NCBI GenBank assembly: GCA_023375785.1
Contig: SZWC01004697.1
Span: 91,746-155,745, forward strand
Direction of reading: 5' to 3'
Origin: Penium margaritaceum
Lineage: Eukaryota; Streptophyta; Zygnematophyceae; Desmidiales; Peniaceae
Length of the DNA stretch: 64,000 bases
The notes beneath the pieces were generated by a model. That model saw nothing but the letters and a program-made list of their open reading frames with translations. It had not been told where the DNA came from and made no database searches. A program made the translations under genes and the position numbers. The number at the start of each line of letters is the position of its first letter. Position 1 is the stretch's first letter. Shown in pieces: positions 33,428 to 45,842 of this stretch.

Positions 33428-35034
33428 CTTTGCCTGAAAGACTGGAGTGAACCCTACACGTGCCAATGCATTGTGCACCATGAATGGGTTTCCATTGAAA
33501 CTGTGCCATGCAAACATGGACCACTTGCATGACTCCTTGACCATGGACATGCCCAAAGCGACGCTCTCCCCAGCCCTTGTCTAGTCAGCAACCCACATGG
33601 CAAAATGTTCCTCGATGGTGTTTTTCAGGGGAGACATGAGTCCAACATCGGCGAGTTGACCCTTAGGGGTGCATCTAGCTATGATGTAAACGGGATGCAT
33701 GTGAGGGAAATTGTTGTGTAGCTTGTCGCAAAAAGTAGTGCTATAGTGCGGGAGCCATGCATCTATCACCAACAGCATGTGTGCTTTGCCCACCCCAAGC
33801 CCGTATGCTGCACACTTGCATTCGTGGTATGGCTACAAAATCCCACGCACCCACTACATGGTTGTATCTCCATTTTCCCAATGGTTATGCATGTGGATGA
33901 GAAGTCCGTCTGCATCGACGAGCTCACAAGTGTGCATCCCTCCGTTTAGACTTCCCTGCAAAAAATGAGTTGCATTAGCAAAAATTACTACCAAAAGAGG
34001 ATGTCACTAAAACTGTGATGGCACGTTTATTATTGAGGCCGACGGTGGACACCTTGTTGCTGCCTTTTGGTGCATAGGTGTGATCTACCGCTGGCACCAG
34101 CTGCACGGTGGTGTGATCGACGGTGATGAAAAATCATGGATGGATGCCGTGAAATAACACAAGTGTTGCTGCTCGTAGAAGAAAATGCTTCACTTTTAAC
34201 TCCCAGTCAGCTGGAATCCTTTGTGCAGACGTGGTTCCCACACGCAATTTTCATCCCATCATGTGCGTGACAAACTTGCAAGCCCGCGACTTGCCAAACG
34301 CATGCTCGCCAACTTTTGCAAGGTCGTCCAGCGCATGTTTTCCGATGATGCTGCGAATCTCACGGTGGATGGTTTTGTTGTCTATTGGATTCCCAGCTTT
34401 GCGTGCTTTCTCCAAAGTGTGTTTGATGTCATCGACAACCTCTTTGCGTTCCACGAGCCACACATTCTTCCCACGACTGCTGTGCATCCTTTCTTTATTT
34501 TTGGAGAACGGACATGAAAGATTGGTCTCCATGACGAGTGTCACGACGTGCATGCACTGGTCCTTGAGGACCTTTGTACCCGGCACAAACCACGATGCGA
34601 CTGTACTAACTACAGCTTTTCATACATGCATAGGCCATCTGGTGTCCAATAAGCACACTTCAATTGCTTGACCGCGACGTAGAATGTAGGATGGGCTTTG
34701 GCGGCTCGGTACATGGACAAGAAGTGTCCACTACCAAACCAGTCGGCACACTGTCCCCTCGCTCACCTCTGTCCATTGCTTTGCATCTCTTCCAATGTTG
34801 TTTTCTTGTCAACGGCGACGATTGCGTGACACTCGGTGTCCGTCGAGTCATCTGTGGCCTGACTACTTGATGTCCCACAATCTGCACTGCTTTCCATGGC
34901 TGGGACATCATCGTCAATGTCGCTGTCAATGACGGGTGGTATTGCAGTTTTGGCTCTTCAATACAAAGAGAGCTCGGCTGCATGTGCATCACCGGAATTG
35001 GACGCGTGCGCTTCTTGCAAGGCTCGTCGACCAC
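33428..35034 (-). pseudogene. DDE_1-type (pogo-like) transposase, broken
   Basis: A minus-strand transposase of the DDE superfamily endonuclease type. In order: a basic N-terminal stretch (34660-35034); an HTH-like segment (34251-34586, with KARKAGNPIDNKTIHREI); the first catalytic Asp in FFITVDHTTVQLVP (near 34116) followed by HTYAPKGSNKVSTVGLNNKR, a strongly family-typical block; FFAGKSKR; the second Asp in MLLVIDAWLPHYS (near 33762); and the third Asp in GQLADVGLMSPLK (near 33648). The tail continues in another frame to about 33428 (NPFMVHNALARVG). In-frame stops occur near 34252, 34135 and 33976, and there are frame changes on both sides of the core, so it cannot make a full protein. All three acidic residues are present. 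Related weak coding texture may extend to about 35450. Terminal inverted repeats were not found. Confidence 0.75.
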
Positions 35035-35969
35035 TTTTGCCTTGCCCTTGTCCTTTCCTAAAGGGCATGTAGGTACGAAGGGAGCCGGGTCAGCATGATC
35101 TGCCTCGAGCCATGGTCCACCATTGTTGGATGACGATGCGGGAAGTAGTGACAGTGGCGAAGCATGGCTGCAGCTTTAGGTTGGCCGACACTCTGACACA
35201 GAGTTTGGTGTTGATGCATGCAAGGTAGTAGGTAGCGAATCACCAAAGAAGAGCATGACGGGTTTTCACGGACGCCCCACAGGTCGCTTGACTGGCTTGG
35301 GCCTTGGTGGCATGGCGCGTCCAAGTTGTGCCTCCAACCGTCGCATGCGCTCCTCGGGAGTGACCTTCTGGAGGAATCACTCCATGATGACGAGGCAATG
35401 GAATGGGTGGAAAGTGATTGGCAGTGACTCACCACTACTCCACAAAAGATCACCCTAAAAAACGAAGAACCGCCTCATTCACCAAAAACCAATGGAAACC
35501 AGACTAGGCACCAAAATGCATGCGACACGGTGAAAAAAATGGACACGGTATCAGCACACCGACCACTGTACTTACCAGTACTCTGTAGACATCCGTTTGT
35601 GCGTCTGCTTGGTTTGGGTAAGAAAAAGAGGATCACGGAAAACATGAACTCAGCCATTGTACGTATTTAAGGAAGAAGACCGATCCCAATTCATTCAATT
35701 AGGAACACTTAAATAATTCAACCCCTAAAACTGTGAGCAATTTTAAAGAACACATAGTTAAAAAAAACAAACATACAAATTCAAAGATCAGTACGGTAAT
35801 TTGAAACTAGAATTAAGTGTTGTATGATGAGAAGTGTTGGAATTGTGAAACTCATGTACAGGAAAAAATGAAGGGCACTCGAGTTAAGCCACGTATGACA
35901 CCACGTTGTGATAGGCTGCTTTGTGATGCTCTACCAATAATTGGCTAGTTTTTTAGAATACTCAGATGC

Positions 35970-36232
35970 ATCGTAAGAAGATTACATAGTTGTCAAGAAG
36001 TCCACCAAACAAAATCATAACATGAATATGGTTTGAGGTACATTTTTTGATAGACTTAAAAGCGACTGAACATGTCAGAATCTTACAAAATAGAATGCCA
36101 AAGGTTGGGTTAGGTGGAAAAAATGCCCTTAGCCAATCGGTGCAAGAATTGCAAATTGAGGTGAAGTGATCCGTGAGTGTAATGGAAGATGGGTTGAGGT
36201 ACAGAGCTGAGAGACTCGTTTACGTCAATCAT
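35970..36232 (-). repeat. Inverted gypsy-family LTR remnant
   Basis: GTTGTCAAGAAGTCCACCAA (near 35992) and the minus-strand reading of AGAGACTCGTTTACGTCAAT (near 36208) match the 62-kb LTR at the equivalent spacing, with AAAATGCCCTTAGCC (36120) between them. Heavily diverged. It appears solitary, with no pol recognised on either side. Confidence 0.55.
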
Positions 36233-37997
36233 GAAAATCTCCTCCACCTTTCAGTCATGATACTGAGGGGCGTGGCCAGACGATGGTCAATGTCGGCTAA
36301 AGTAATCATCGATGTTATGATCAACGGTACATATGCTACCATGGGGCTCCCACTCCCATTATATAAAAGTCTCCTGCCAAAGGAGAACAGGCAGTATCCG
36401 GTTTGATTGACAAGTCTCCATGGTACAAGGACAATCCCATGTGCTCTTGAAAACAAGTATGACGTAGCTGGGATCACAACACAGTCGAGACGTTGTTGTC
36501 GATGTTCGCAACTGTAAATAAGACTTCTCATCCAATAGTTTTATTCTAGTCAAATGTTAACATCGACATCTTGGTGGTCAAGCTGATCACGGACTGATTC
36601 AAGTTCAACATTTGGACCCACGGTGAATGGCGAGTGTGCGGTGCCTGACTATTGATTTAGAATGAATCGTTCAAGGCCTTCAAGACCAAGACATCTTTAT
36701 CTTTGTCATCTTTATCTTTGAAAAGAATAATTGAAAACCTTAATGAACCGCGTTTCTCAATATAATATATGGCTAATCCGATTCATCCAACCACTTGATG
36801 TGACGATGACATAATATACTTCTGATATCCTTTATGTTGCTATACACTTGCGTGGACAAATTCTGAATATGCCAAAAAACTATGTGGCACTGGTGGTGTT
36901 GTATTAACATACAAACAAGGTCCACAGCTATTTTTTTCATATCAAAATGATTTTTTAGAGATCATGGATGGAACTTGTGCAGTTTTTTCCCTTAGTACCT
37001 TCATAAAGCAGGGACTTCGACTAGGATAAGTTCTTATCCACAAATAACTGCTTCATTCAACTATTGTTCAAGTGAATTGGGCTCTATTGACTTGGAAGGT
37101 CATGAGGGGGTATGTGAACTCCCATACTTTTGGGGGTGGTTCAATTGGTTTATATTTCCAAGTGTACACAAAATGGCTTTCTGGATTTCAATTTTGTGGC
37201 ATCTAGTGGCGATTGTTTATCGTTTTGTCATTTACGACGGTAGTACCCTAAATAGGTGTCCAATATAAGGAATGTGAAAAACACCATATTCACTGGAACT
37301 ACCAAATGTATGTAATAGAGAAGAATTTAAGCAATATTACTTGTTGCGACTTGGCAAACACACCCCAACACAAACTCGTGAGATTCGTTTTCATACGTGA
37401 CATTACTCACAAAAGGATGAAGGTTTCCCTTCTCTTGATGGAAACCACGACTTCCTATCAAGCAACTTCAAGTTAGAGAATGTATGTGATCACACAAAAA
37501 GAGCAAGTTTTAGGAACCAGGTGTTCCATGTATTGAAATACTTGATGTGATTTGAATGCAATCGATCACGTTGACACGGAATCCTCACTTAAACAGTGTT
37601 TTACCAACTTCTGATGCAAGGATTATGATTATCATACAAGGATTATGAGCACCCATCTTATGAATAAAAAATCATGATTAATTTGTTTGTGGATGATATC
37701 TATAGACATTGAGATTGGTTATCCCGTCAAACCTAGTAAAAGTAGTAAAAGTAGCATGCTTTTAAAGGGGAAAGGATTGGTAACCTAAGTATCCAATTCG
37801 GACAAACATGGGGAGATGATGGTTAAGACCAAGATCATCTAGGTCAAAATCGTGGATTATGGTGTATTTTCTTTCACGATGTTGACGAATCACTATCTTC
37901 CAGTCCTACTTGTTGGTCATGAACTGGGATGGTTCATAATAAGTGGGAAAGAATGTAGCGAGAGTGCATGTTTGGCCCTCCCTCCTAGTAGGTTACG
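36233..37997. other. No gene recognised
   Basis: Short frames only. A 100-codon minus-strand frame (36229-36531) has no family motif. CTTTATCTTTGTCATCTTTATCTTTG near 36690-36716 is a small direct repeat. Otherwise nothing stands out. Confidence 0.4.
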
Positions 37998-38165
37998 AGG
38001 GGTGGTTGGAAACCACCCCTTGTCATTGCAAGGACTGGCCGGCAGCTGGCCCTTCGATGGCTGCCGGCCAGCTGGCTGTCGGTCAGTTGGACGACTGGCG
38101 GTCGGTTATGTAACCAGCCAACTACTGGCTGGCCACCTACTGGCTGGTGATTGAGTTGGTTGCTT
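37998..38165. repeat. Palindrome-rich patch of GGCTGG/CCAGCC units
   Basis: AGGGGTGGTT (37998-38007) pairs with AACCACCCCT (38011-38020) across 3 nt. TGGCCGGCAGC (38036-38046) pairs with GCTGCCGGCCA (38060-38070) across 13 nt. GGTTATGTAACC follows near 38103-38114, then repeated ACTGGCTGG units to about 38145. The patch is GC-rich within AT-rich DNA and lies about 300 bp left of the G1 5' LTR. It carries no coding signal. Confidence 0.65.
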
Positions 38166-38459
38166 GATTGGTAGCCCAGAGGATGTGAGGCCTCAAGGAT
38201 TGAGGCTTGTGGCCTCAAACACTCATACTTGCCCTATCCTATTCACCTCCTTGAATGAGCATGTTGAGGGATAGAGAGGGTGAGCGAGGGAGAGATGTAC
38301 ACGAGAGAAGAAAGAAAGTCTAGCAAAAAATTACTAGAGTGCCTTGTGCGCAACAATTTGGCACCAGCACTTCAAACACAAAAACTCAACTTTGATAGTG
38401 ATAAACTCTGAGATCTAAAGACGCCAATTCGTGCAAACGCACAAGTTCGAGGTAATATC

Positions 38460-38994
38460 TGTTACGTCTCTAATGTACACGAGTCTCTAAACTACATGAG
38501 TGGAAAATTATGTCCTTACATTCATACCACTCTACGACGATCTAAGCTTTTTACGCTGACCAGGCGAGGGAATTTTGGCCACCTTCCCCGACCTATACCA
38601 TTCGGTTCCAATAGAATCCAACTACTTACACCTCTTTCCAAAACGGTCAACGAACGTGTCTCAAAGCATATTGATGTTGGTTGATCATCTTCTCGATGAT
38701 ACTGGATCTTTACAAAATCCCGCCTCGATATTCTTAAGGCCCTTCGACTTTTCAACAAAGCCTTTTGAAGTAGCCACTCACGACGTGACCTCACATGTAC
38801 CGCTTGACTCGAGCATCGAGGACCCAACATATGCGTCATTCTCATCCTCAAATTTCTATACATGTACTTGACTCACTCAACCAATTTAATTGAATTGCAC
38901 TTATTGCTAAACACAAGATATCCAACTTTCCTTAGATCACTTACTATCTTGCACCTCGTCCTTGTGAAACACGTACATGCTACTAAACGTCGCA
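38460..38994 (+). repeat. G1 5' LTR
   Basis: Starts TGTTACGTCTCTAATGTACA and ends CGTCGCA just before the primer-binding site. It shares with the other family LTRs the block GGCGAGGGAATTTTGGCCAC (38565-38584). Confidence 0.85.
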
Positions 38995-38996
38995 CT

Positions 38997-39008
38997 TTGT
39001 ATCAGAGC
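38997..39008 (+). other. G1 primer-binding site
   Basis: TTGTATCAGAGC, 11 of 12 matches to the initiator Met-tRNA complement TGGTATCAGAGC, located two bases after the LTR. Confidence 0.8.
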
Positions 39009-39159
39009 ATTACATTACTGGAGGGACAACCGATGCATTAATTACTTGGCAACAACCTTACACAAGTCCAACGCATCTCCACCATGCGCTACATGTTGAA
39101 TCCAAAAGCTTATTGACATTGCGATGACAAAGGCGAATGGAGCACGTAAAATTGAGGAG

Positions 39160-40270
39160 CGGTCATGCGCAAACACTCATGTGATGGAGGATCACAAGGA
39201 AACGAACACAGACGCTATCTAGACAAGCCAGAAATCAGCGGTAACCTTTCCGGCAAATGGCACGACACCGATGAACCCAATGGCCAACCTGGTGATGGAC
39301 CCTCCGAGCTCGGAAAATCCTTCCCCTTCGTTGCTGCCCATGGATCGACACTTGGTGCGATGGGATGTTCCAGCCGACACGCTGAAATTAATGCAGACAT
39401 ATGTTATAAATTGTCGGGACCCAAGAGCCTCAATACCCATCTTCTCCAACAACTCGGTGCCACAAATGAGGGGCTTCGGAGTTTCCATACGCGTGAAGCA
39501 ATACTCACTAAGAGAAATCTATAGCTCTGTAGTGAACCCCATGTTCAACCGGTACGTCTTGAGCCATTTGATCCCACAAACTCGAGGGGACCGACGGTTA
39601 GGATGTGGCAGAAGAGTTTGGATGCGTTCTTTCCGGCTGCTCGGGTCAATGACGACAAAAGAAGAGATTAACCTTGCGACCTCATTTTTGCATGGCACGA
39701 CTTTGAGTTGGTGGTCCGTGCACGCTACCCTTACTTCCTTCAGCTTGCTCGATAAAAATTATGACACATAATTCAACCTTCAACACCTACGTCAACAGTC
39801 CGAAGTTGCAGAGTATATGTAGCGTCTTTGTGAAATCATCACTGGCAGCGACCTCACCCCTGATGAACTCTATTTTTACTACCATGGCCTCAAGCAAGAA
39901 TCTCGATGAGCAGTTACATTTTTTGGCATCCATGATGACCATTTGCAAATGATCGCATCAGCTAATTGCATCGACAACACAACAATGCTCAGATGCATGT
40001 ATCCAAAGATTGGTGATTCTTATCGTGGCGGAGAAAATTTGCACTAAAAAAACATGTTATAGAATGGAGATCGACATTCTTGATCAATGTAGTCAATGAC
40101 TTTGCTGGACTTGCAAGAGGCTTGGTCATTCTTGGCATGATTTTGGAAACGGTAGCATCAGACCAAAGATGGGGAGAATTACAAAAGACGAAAAAGGGCT
40201 GGAAAAGGGCAAAGGGCAAGAGAAGATGGCGAGGCTCCTGTCCGGTCAAAAACGTTTTACGTTGACTGAT
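39160..40270 (+). pseudogene. G1 gag fossil
   Basis: A gypsy gag-like region between the PBS and pol. Recognisable pieces include ATSFLHGTTLSWWSVH (39685-39735), the W-centred capsid block of retrotransposon gag (family form: A..L.G.A..W...), and YFYYHGLKQESR-like sequence near 39875. The equivalent readings occur in G2 and G3 in the same order, which supports the assignment. Broken. Confidence 0.7.
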
Positions 40271-41059
40271 CATCCATATGAGTGGCTAACATCGCCACAA
40301 ATCAGGAATCCTGATATCGCAAAGTTTGACGAGGGGTACGAGGACAACCAACCGACGATATTGCTATGAGTTCAATCAATGGTTTCTAAAAGTCACAAAA
40401 CGGTACCAATAATACACGATGGAGGAGCTTCTCACAATTGTTTGAGCAACGACATGGGAAAGAATATGGGTTTATAGACCAAACCGGGAGTGTTCAAAGC
40501 AAAAACTATTGAAGGATGACTGAAGATCCACAAACTTTGTGAACCCCTCTGACTACGAATGAGATATATGTACAAAGTAATGGTTTGGAAAACGTACCCA
40601 ATGGACGACAAAGAATTCACCTTAAGGTGAGATTCTTGTACTGACACAATCCGCAGGTAGACTAGACCAGTATATTAGACTACCGCAGCGTTGTTGGTAG
40701 AAATGACATCTGTCCTTGGTGTAGTGACACACGATACAATGATAGCTTCAAGAACAGCAAGGGTGGAAGCAGAAGAGGAAGTTGCAACAGCCACAAAATT
40801 CCAACCAATATCCTTCAACGCTCAAGCATGGCTAGTCCATGTGGAGAGGCATAATAAATTACACATGTCGAGGAAACATCATCAGCCTGGACACTTGAGA
40901 AGTTTGCCCTCGTAATGGAGGAGTTGCAACACTCATCAAGGAGTTTCAAGGGGAGATTTTTCAACGAACTAACCCAAGAGTTACCTCCACACCAGAACAT
41001 TGGCAATCACATAGTCCAAGATATATAAAACAGAACAAAAATGAAGTATACCTATCAAA

Positions 41060-43690
41060 ATGAGCGACCACAAGCTGACCAAATACAAGAAGCAGCCGGA
41101 CACGTTGCTCGAGCAAGGGTTCATCAGACCTTACACGTCACCTTATGCAACTCCTAGACTTTTTGTGAAACAAAAAGAAGAAGAGATGCGGATGTGCGTA
41201 CACTACCTGGCGTTGAACAAAATCACCATCAAGAACCACTATACTATTCCATGAGTAGACAATCATTTTGACCAACTCCATGGGACCCAAATGTTTAGCA
41301 AAATCAACCTACGCAATGGTCATTATCAGATCTGCGTACCATTCAAGGACGTAAAGGAGATGGCATTCTGCACCAGGTACGGGCACGACAAGTTCATGGT
41401 TATGCCATTTGGAGTAACGAATGCCCTTGCAGCATTAATTGCGGCAATGAACAACATATTCCAACCGTACCTCGATAACTTTGTTGTTCTATATCTCGAT
41501 CACATTTTGGCATATAGTTGTACCTCGGAGGAGCACATTGGAAATCTACAAAACATTATCACAGTATTACAAGGAGATAGAAATTTTTTGAGAACTCTTG
41601 AAGTGCAATTTTGGTTGTCGTCTAGTCAAGTTTCTAGGCCACATCTTTGGCGGCGGACAGATCACGATGGACTTAAAAAAGCTGGGGTAATCGTTGATTG
41701 ACCGGCCCCTTCAAATTTTCCGGACGTCGAAGTAATTTTGGGATTCTACAACTACTATGGTTGATTCACAAAAGAAGACGCCAAAGTGTCAACGAATCTC
41801 CTCGATTTCACTTGTCAACCCATTTGATGGAATTGGGAGGAGAGCAAACAAGAAGAATTCAACTGTATTAGAAGCACTCTGACCTTGATGCAGGTCCTAC
41901 AGTTAGCAGATTCAATGGTGGACTACATCATGGCCACTAATGCATCTAATCAAGCCATCGGAGCCGCTATCCTCCAAGACAACAATGGTGGAGAACAACC
42001 GGTCATGTATATGTGAAGAAAATAGTATGGGCCGGTACTCAACTACGTGGTGCACGAGGAAGAAACGTTTGCAATCATGCACGCGTTCAAGACATGGCAA
42101 TACTTATTGGAATGCTAGTGTTTCTTCGTCCACACTAACCATCATGCCTTGAAATATCTTACGACTCTGCCAAATCTCAGCTGTCACCAAACTTGATGGA
42201 TGGAATTCCGCGAGTCCAACTTCGACTACAACATCTAGTATTGACCTAGACAAGATAATATGATGGATGCTCTCAACAAACGACCAACCTTGATGGCCGA
42301 GATCAACACGTTGCTCATTGAAAAGACCCATACGTTGTGAGGCTTTTCACAGAGGGTTACGAGAAGTTTGGTAGTACGACAAGACTAAGTTATGGTTTGA
42401 CGACCCCTACTGGAGACCATAGTTTACTTGCCAAGTTGTCGTGCCACCAAACAAGGAGCTACGGGTAATGTTATGGGAGGAAACCCACGACACCAGGCCA
42501 CGTAGAAACTTTTCAAAGGACAAGACGCTCAAGAAACTGGCCAAATACTATTGGTGGGACAAGATACAGAATGACGTATCAGCCTCGTGTAAATTGTGCG
42601 ACACTTGTCATATTTGAAAATCTCATTTCACCAGGCCACCCTATCTACTCCAACCACTGCCTATTTCAACAGATCCATGGGTCGATTCAACGTGGACTCT
42701 GTGACGGTATTGTCCGCCACTATTGAGGAATACGGCACCGTCATCATCGTGGTGGAAAAGGTTTATAAAACGTCACACTTCATGTCGATGACCATCACCA
42801 TCACGGTAGAAGGAACAGCACAGCTCTTTCTAAAGAAGATCGTATGGTTGCACATTGTGCCACGTACCATCATCAATGATAGAGATGGCCTCTGTAGTAA
42901 CCAATTTTGGTGCAAATGGATGGTGCATTACAACAGTCGGATCCAACTATCAATGACGTTCCACTCTCAAATCGACGCACAAAAAGAACGGACCAATCAG
43001 ACACTTGAACCGTCACTACGCTCATTATGCAAGTTACACAACGCTGACTTGGCTTCCAAACTACTAACGGCCGATCTCGCACACAACTCCACCACTTCCA
43101 CCGTAAACACTACAGTTTATCTTGAAACGACATATGAAAAATGTCCTACTACACCGACAGTGTTGCCGGTGTGGTAGGAAGTGACAGCAATATTCCCGCG
43201 GTCCACATCTACCATAGGAACCTCTCAAGTGTTTGGGAGGAAACACGACCAATGCATGCAAGAATGCAAGAGGCCATGAATGAAATGGCTGAACGACATC
43301 ACAACAATGAAATGTTCAATTCTTGCGATGATGTCCTCCTCTGCTTAACAAACATCAAAGTTTGAGGACACGACTTTGTGAAGCGCACATCCCAATGGTT
43401 GGGAGCATTTGAGATGGAGAGAATACAAACCCCTATCATTGTATGCCTTTGCATACTTCATAGCATGGGAGTTCCTCTTGTTTTCCATATCAGCAAGCTC
43501 AAGCACTACAGGGACCCACATACAAACTTCCCCGACACAGACGTCGCACCACCACCTTCTATTAAAGTGGGTGGGGATACTGAGTACATAATCGAAGACA
43601 TCCCCAGACATTGATGCCGTGGAAAAACAACCATATTTCTGATCAAGTGGCACGGCTACGATGCACAAAATTTGGAAGCCCTGCGACAAC
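41060..43690 (+). pseudogene. G1 pol fossil (RT, RNase H, integrase, chromodomain)
   Basis: RT begins with KLTKYKKQPDTLLEQGFIRP and shows LFVKQKEEEMRMCVHYLALN, then FSKINLRNGHYQI and VMPFGVTNA. RNase H carries MATNASNQAIGAAILQDNNG (41930-41990). Integrase shows GTVIIVVEKVYKTSHF and INDRDGLCSNQFW (42730-42910), a GQ.ER.NQ-type site near 42990, and VFHISKLKHYRD near 43480. The chromodomain reads IFLIKWHGYDAQN near 43635. This RT-RH-INT-CHD order is that of Ty3/gypsy chromoviruses. Not intact. Confidence 0.88.
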
Positions 43691-43772
43691 CTCTGAGACG
43701 TTGATCACATGATCGATGGCTACTATTGTCGTCACTGGCCTACGTCTACTAATGTGCAAGGACGTTGCAGCT

Positions 43773-43785
43773 AAAAGGGGAGGGG
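43773..43785 (+). other. G1 polypurine tract
   Basis: AAAAGGGGAGGGG lies one base before the 3' LTR start TGTTACATCCC (43787), as expected for plus-strand DNA priming. Confidence 0.8.
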
Positions 43786-43786
43786 T

Positions 43787-44321
43787 TGTTACATCCCTGA
43801 CAAACACGAGTCCCTAAACTCTATACTTAGATTCATGACCCACCGCACGATGACCTTATAATTTTAACGCCAATCGGCCGATGCCATTTTGGGCACCTTC
43901 TGGACCTTTGGTGTTCCGTTCTTACTAATTTGACCACTTTCTATAACGTTTGACAGAGTCATCACACAACCAAATCAATGTTTGGAGATTGTTCATTCAA
44001 CTTTGTAATGGTGTTGGATCTTTACACAACCGCACCTCATTATTCTTGATGCCCCTTGATTTCTTATTGGAGCTTCTCAAAGGAGCCACTTACTACGCGA
44101 CCTCGTACACATCGCTCAGCTCGAGCACTGAGGACCGACAACATGCCTCTCTTTTTATAACATTATACAGGTTTGCTTGACTCACTTGACACTTATCATC
44201 AAAGTAATCATACTGCTAATACAAATACAAGTTATACAAATTATCCTTTTATCTTTATTCCTTGAACCATTTGTTGTCCCACACCTCATCTTTGTGAACA
44301 ACCTGCAATCCACCAGGCGAA
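43787..44321 (+). repeat. G1 3' LTR
   Basis: TGTTACATCCCTGACAAACA start. It aligns with the 5' LTR through ACGAGTC.CTAAACT, the ATGCCATTTTGGGCACCTTC block and CCTCATCTTTGTGAACA. The right end near 44321 is set by equal length with the 5' LTR. Confidence 0.8.
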
Positions 44322-44534
44322 AAAAATACCCTCCTCATTCCAAACCCAGAGCAAGGGGACGAGATAAGAATGAAGATGGGCATTTGTAGAATTGAAGTAC
44401 TCAAGTCTTATACACTGGTCATTGATGATGATTGCCCACAGAGTGACGTAGAGAGGAACGACCCTTAAGCTAGCTCTGGATGCCATTCTACGAACTCCGA
44501 CGACGACTTTTGTGTAGGATCTGGAGACACAACT
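44322..44534. other. Spacer between G1 and the next LTR
   Basis: About 210 bp with no family match seen. It may be pre-insertion flank. Confidence 0.4.
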
Positions 44535-45088
44535 TGTTTTATTATGTCCACGACGTACACTTGTCCCTAAACCCAGCAAGTGGGCACTTCTCTTACATTC
44601 GTAGCCCACCGCACTATGAGCTCGGGGTTTATACACCAATCAGTCGAGGCCATTTTGGCCACCTTCTCCAACCTCCGACTTTCCATTCCAGAAGGTTGTG
44701 ACATCTTTGGCCACCCTCCATAATGGTCGACAAAAGTATCACGAAGCATATCAATGTTTTGATGTTGTTCAGTCGACTTCTCGACAGCGTTAGATCTTTA
44801 TAAAACCACACCTTGATATTCTCGAGGCCCCTCGACTTCTCGGTGGAGCTTCTTGAAGAAGCCGCCCATGGCGCAACCTGTAAGCATCGCTTGGCCCAAG
44901 CACCTAGGACTCAACATATGTCTCATTTTCATTCTTGTCCTTGTATAAATGTGCTTGAATCACGCAAAATTTTTCATCAAAGTACACCAACTGCTCAATA
45001 TACATTATCCATTTCTCCCAAATTCTTGAATCATCTTTTATCCCAAACCTCACCTCTATGAACCACGTACGTCCTGCTTGGCGTAACA
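44535..45088 (+). repeat. Solo (or orphan) gypsy-family LTR
   Basis: A full-length LTR of the family (GTACACTTGTCCCTAAACCC near 44555; GAGGCCATTTTGGCCACCTT near 44648) ending GGCGTAACA at 45088. It is not followed by a primer-binding site, nor is pol found directly before it, so it is most simply a solo LTR. The bases after it (TGTTACACCCTTGG) resemble an LTR start, suggesting a partial further copy before 45225. Confidence 0.7.
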
Positions 45089-45224
45089 TGTTACACCCTT
45101 GGAGCGGATAATAACATCTTAAAATGTCCAATGCGTAGCCTGTTTTCTATTGGGGAAAAAAAGAGACATTCCTGTCGGCAACTCTGAACGGCGGACATGG
45201 CAGACCTAGTGTCCGGTATTATCA

Positions 45225-45760
45225 TATCGTTGACGTACACAAGTCCCTAAACTCCACAAGTGGGCAATTTTGTCATTGCATACGTGGCCCACCGTGCGTT
45301 GACCTTGGGATTTTTACGTGGCTCAGCCGAGGATATTTTGTCCAAATACCCTGATAACCGGTGTTCCGTTCGAGGAGTTTCTCACAATTTTGACCATCTT
45401 CTACCACAGGCGACAGAAGTGTTGCAGACCATATCAATATTTTGATGTTGTCAGGTCAACTTATTAACAATTCTCGGACTTTATGAAGCCACGAGTTGAT
45501 GTTCTTGAAGCCATTAAACTCCTTCGTGGCACTTCTCAAAATAGCTACTCAATGTGCGACGTTGTACGCGTCGCTTGGTGAAACACTGAGGACACAACAT
45601 GTGCCCCATTCTCATTCTTTGCATGGTATACATGTACGTAACTCACTCAACACCTGCCATTGAAATGCACTTATCACTTAATAAAAATCATCCTTTCATC
45701 CCAGAACCTCAAATCGTCTTTTCTTGCGCACCTCATCTCTATGCCCCCCTCGGTATAACA
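45225..45760 (+). repeat. G2 5' LTR
   Basis: GTTGACGTACACAAGTCCCT near the start, GGCTCAGCCGAGGATATTTT in the conserved middle, and CGGTATAACA at the end immediately before the PBS. The exact left end is uncertain by several bases. Confidence 0.78.
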
Positions 45761-45762
45761 CT

Positions 45763-45774
45763 TGGTATCAGAGC
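45763..45774 (+). other. G2 primer-binding site
   Basis: TGGTATCAGAGC, a perfect 12-base complement of the plant initiator Met-tRNA 3' end pattern. It is the clearest PBS in the window and anchors the others. Confidence 0.9.
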
Positions 45775-45842
45775 GTAGGGACACTGGAGGGAAAACCAAT
45801 ACATTAACTACTTGGTGAAAACCTTGCATGAGTGTTTAGCAC

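Larger units (their letters stand above)
38460..44321 (+). mobile_element. G1: Ty3/gypsy chromovirus fossil
   Basis: A complete-layout plus-strand element: 5' LTR 38460-38994, PBS 38997-39008, gag about 39160-40270, protease region about 40300-40750, RT 41060-41700, RNase H 41720-42330, integrase 42340-43130, chromodomain about 43560-43690, polypurine tract 43773-43785, 3' LTR 43787-44321. Both LTRs are about 535 bp but differ at a large fraction of positions, so the insertion is old. The coding part is broken in many places. The chromodomain at the integrase C-terminus places it in the chromovirus branch, whose integrase is thought to steer insertion to marked chromatin. No clean target duplication was seen. 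Confidence 0.9.

Noticed and set aside
33955-34000. Short GT...AG intron in the transposase
   Set aside because: The in-frame reading through it (FFAGKSKR) matches the transposase family, so a stop codon in coding sequence explains it better.
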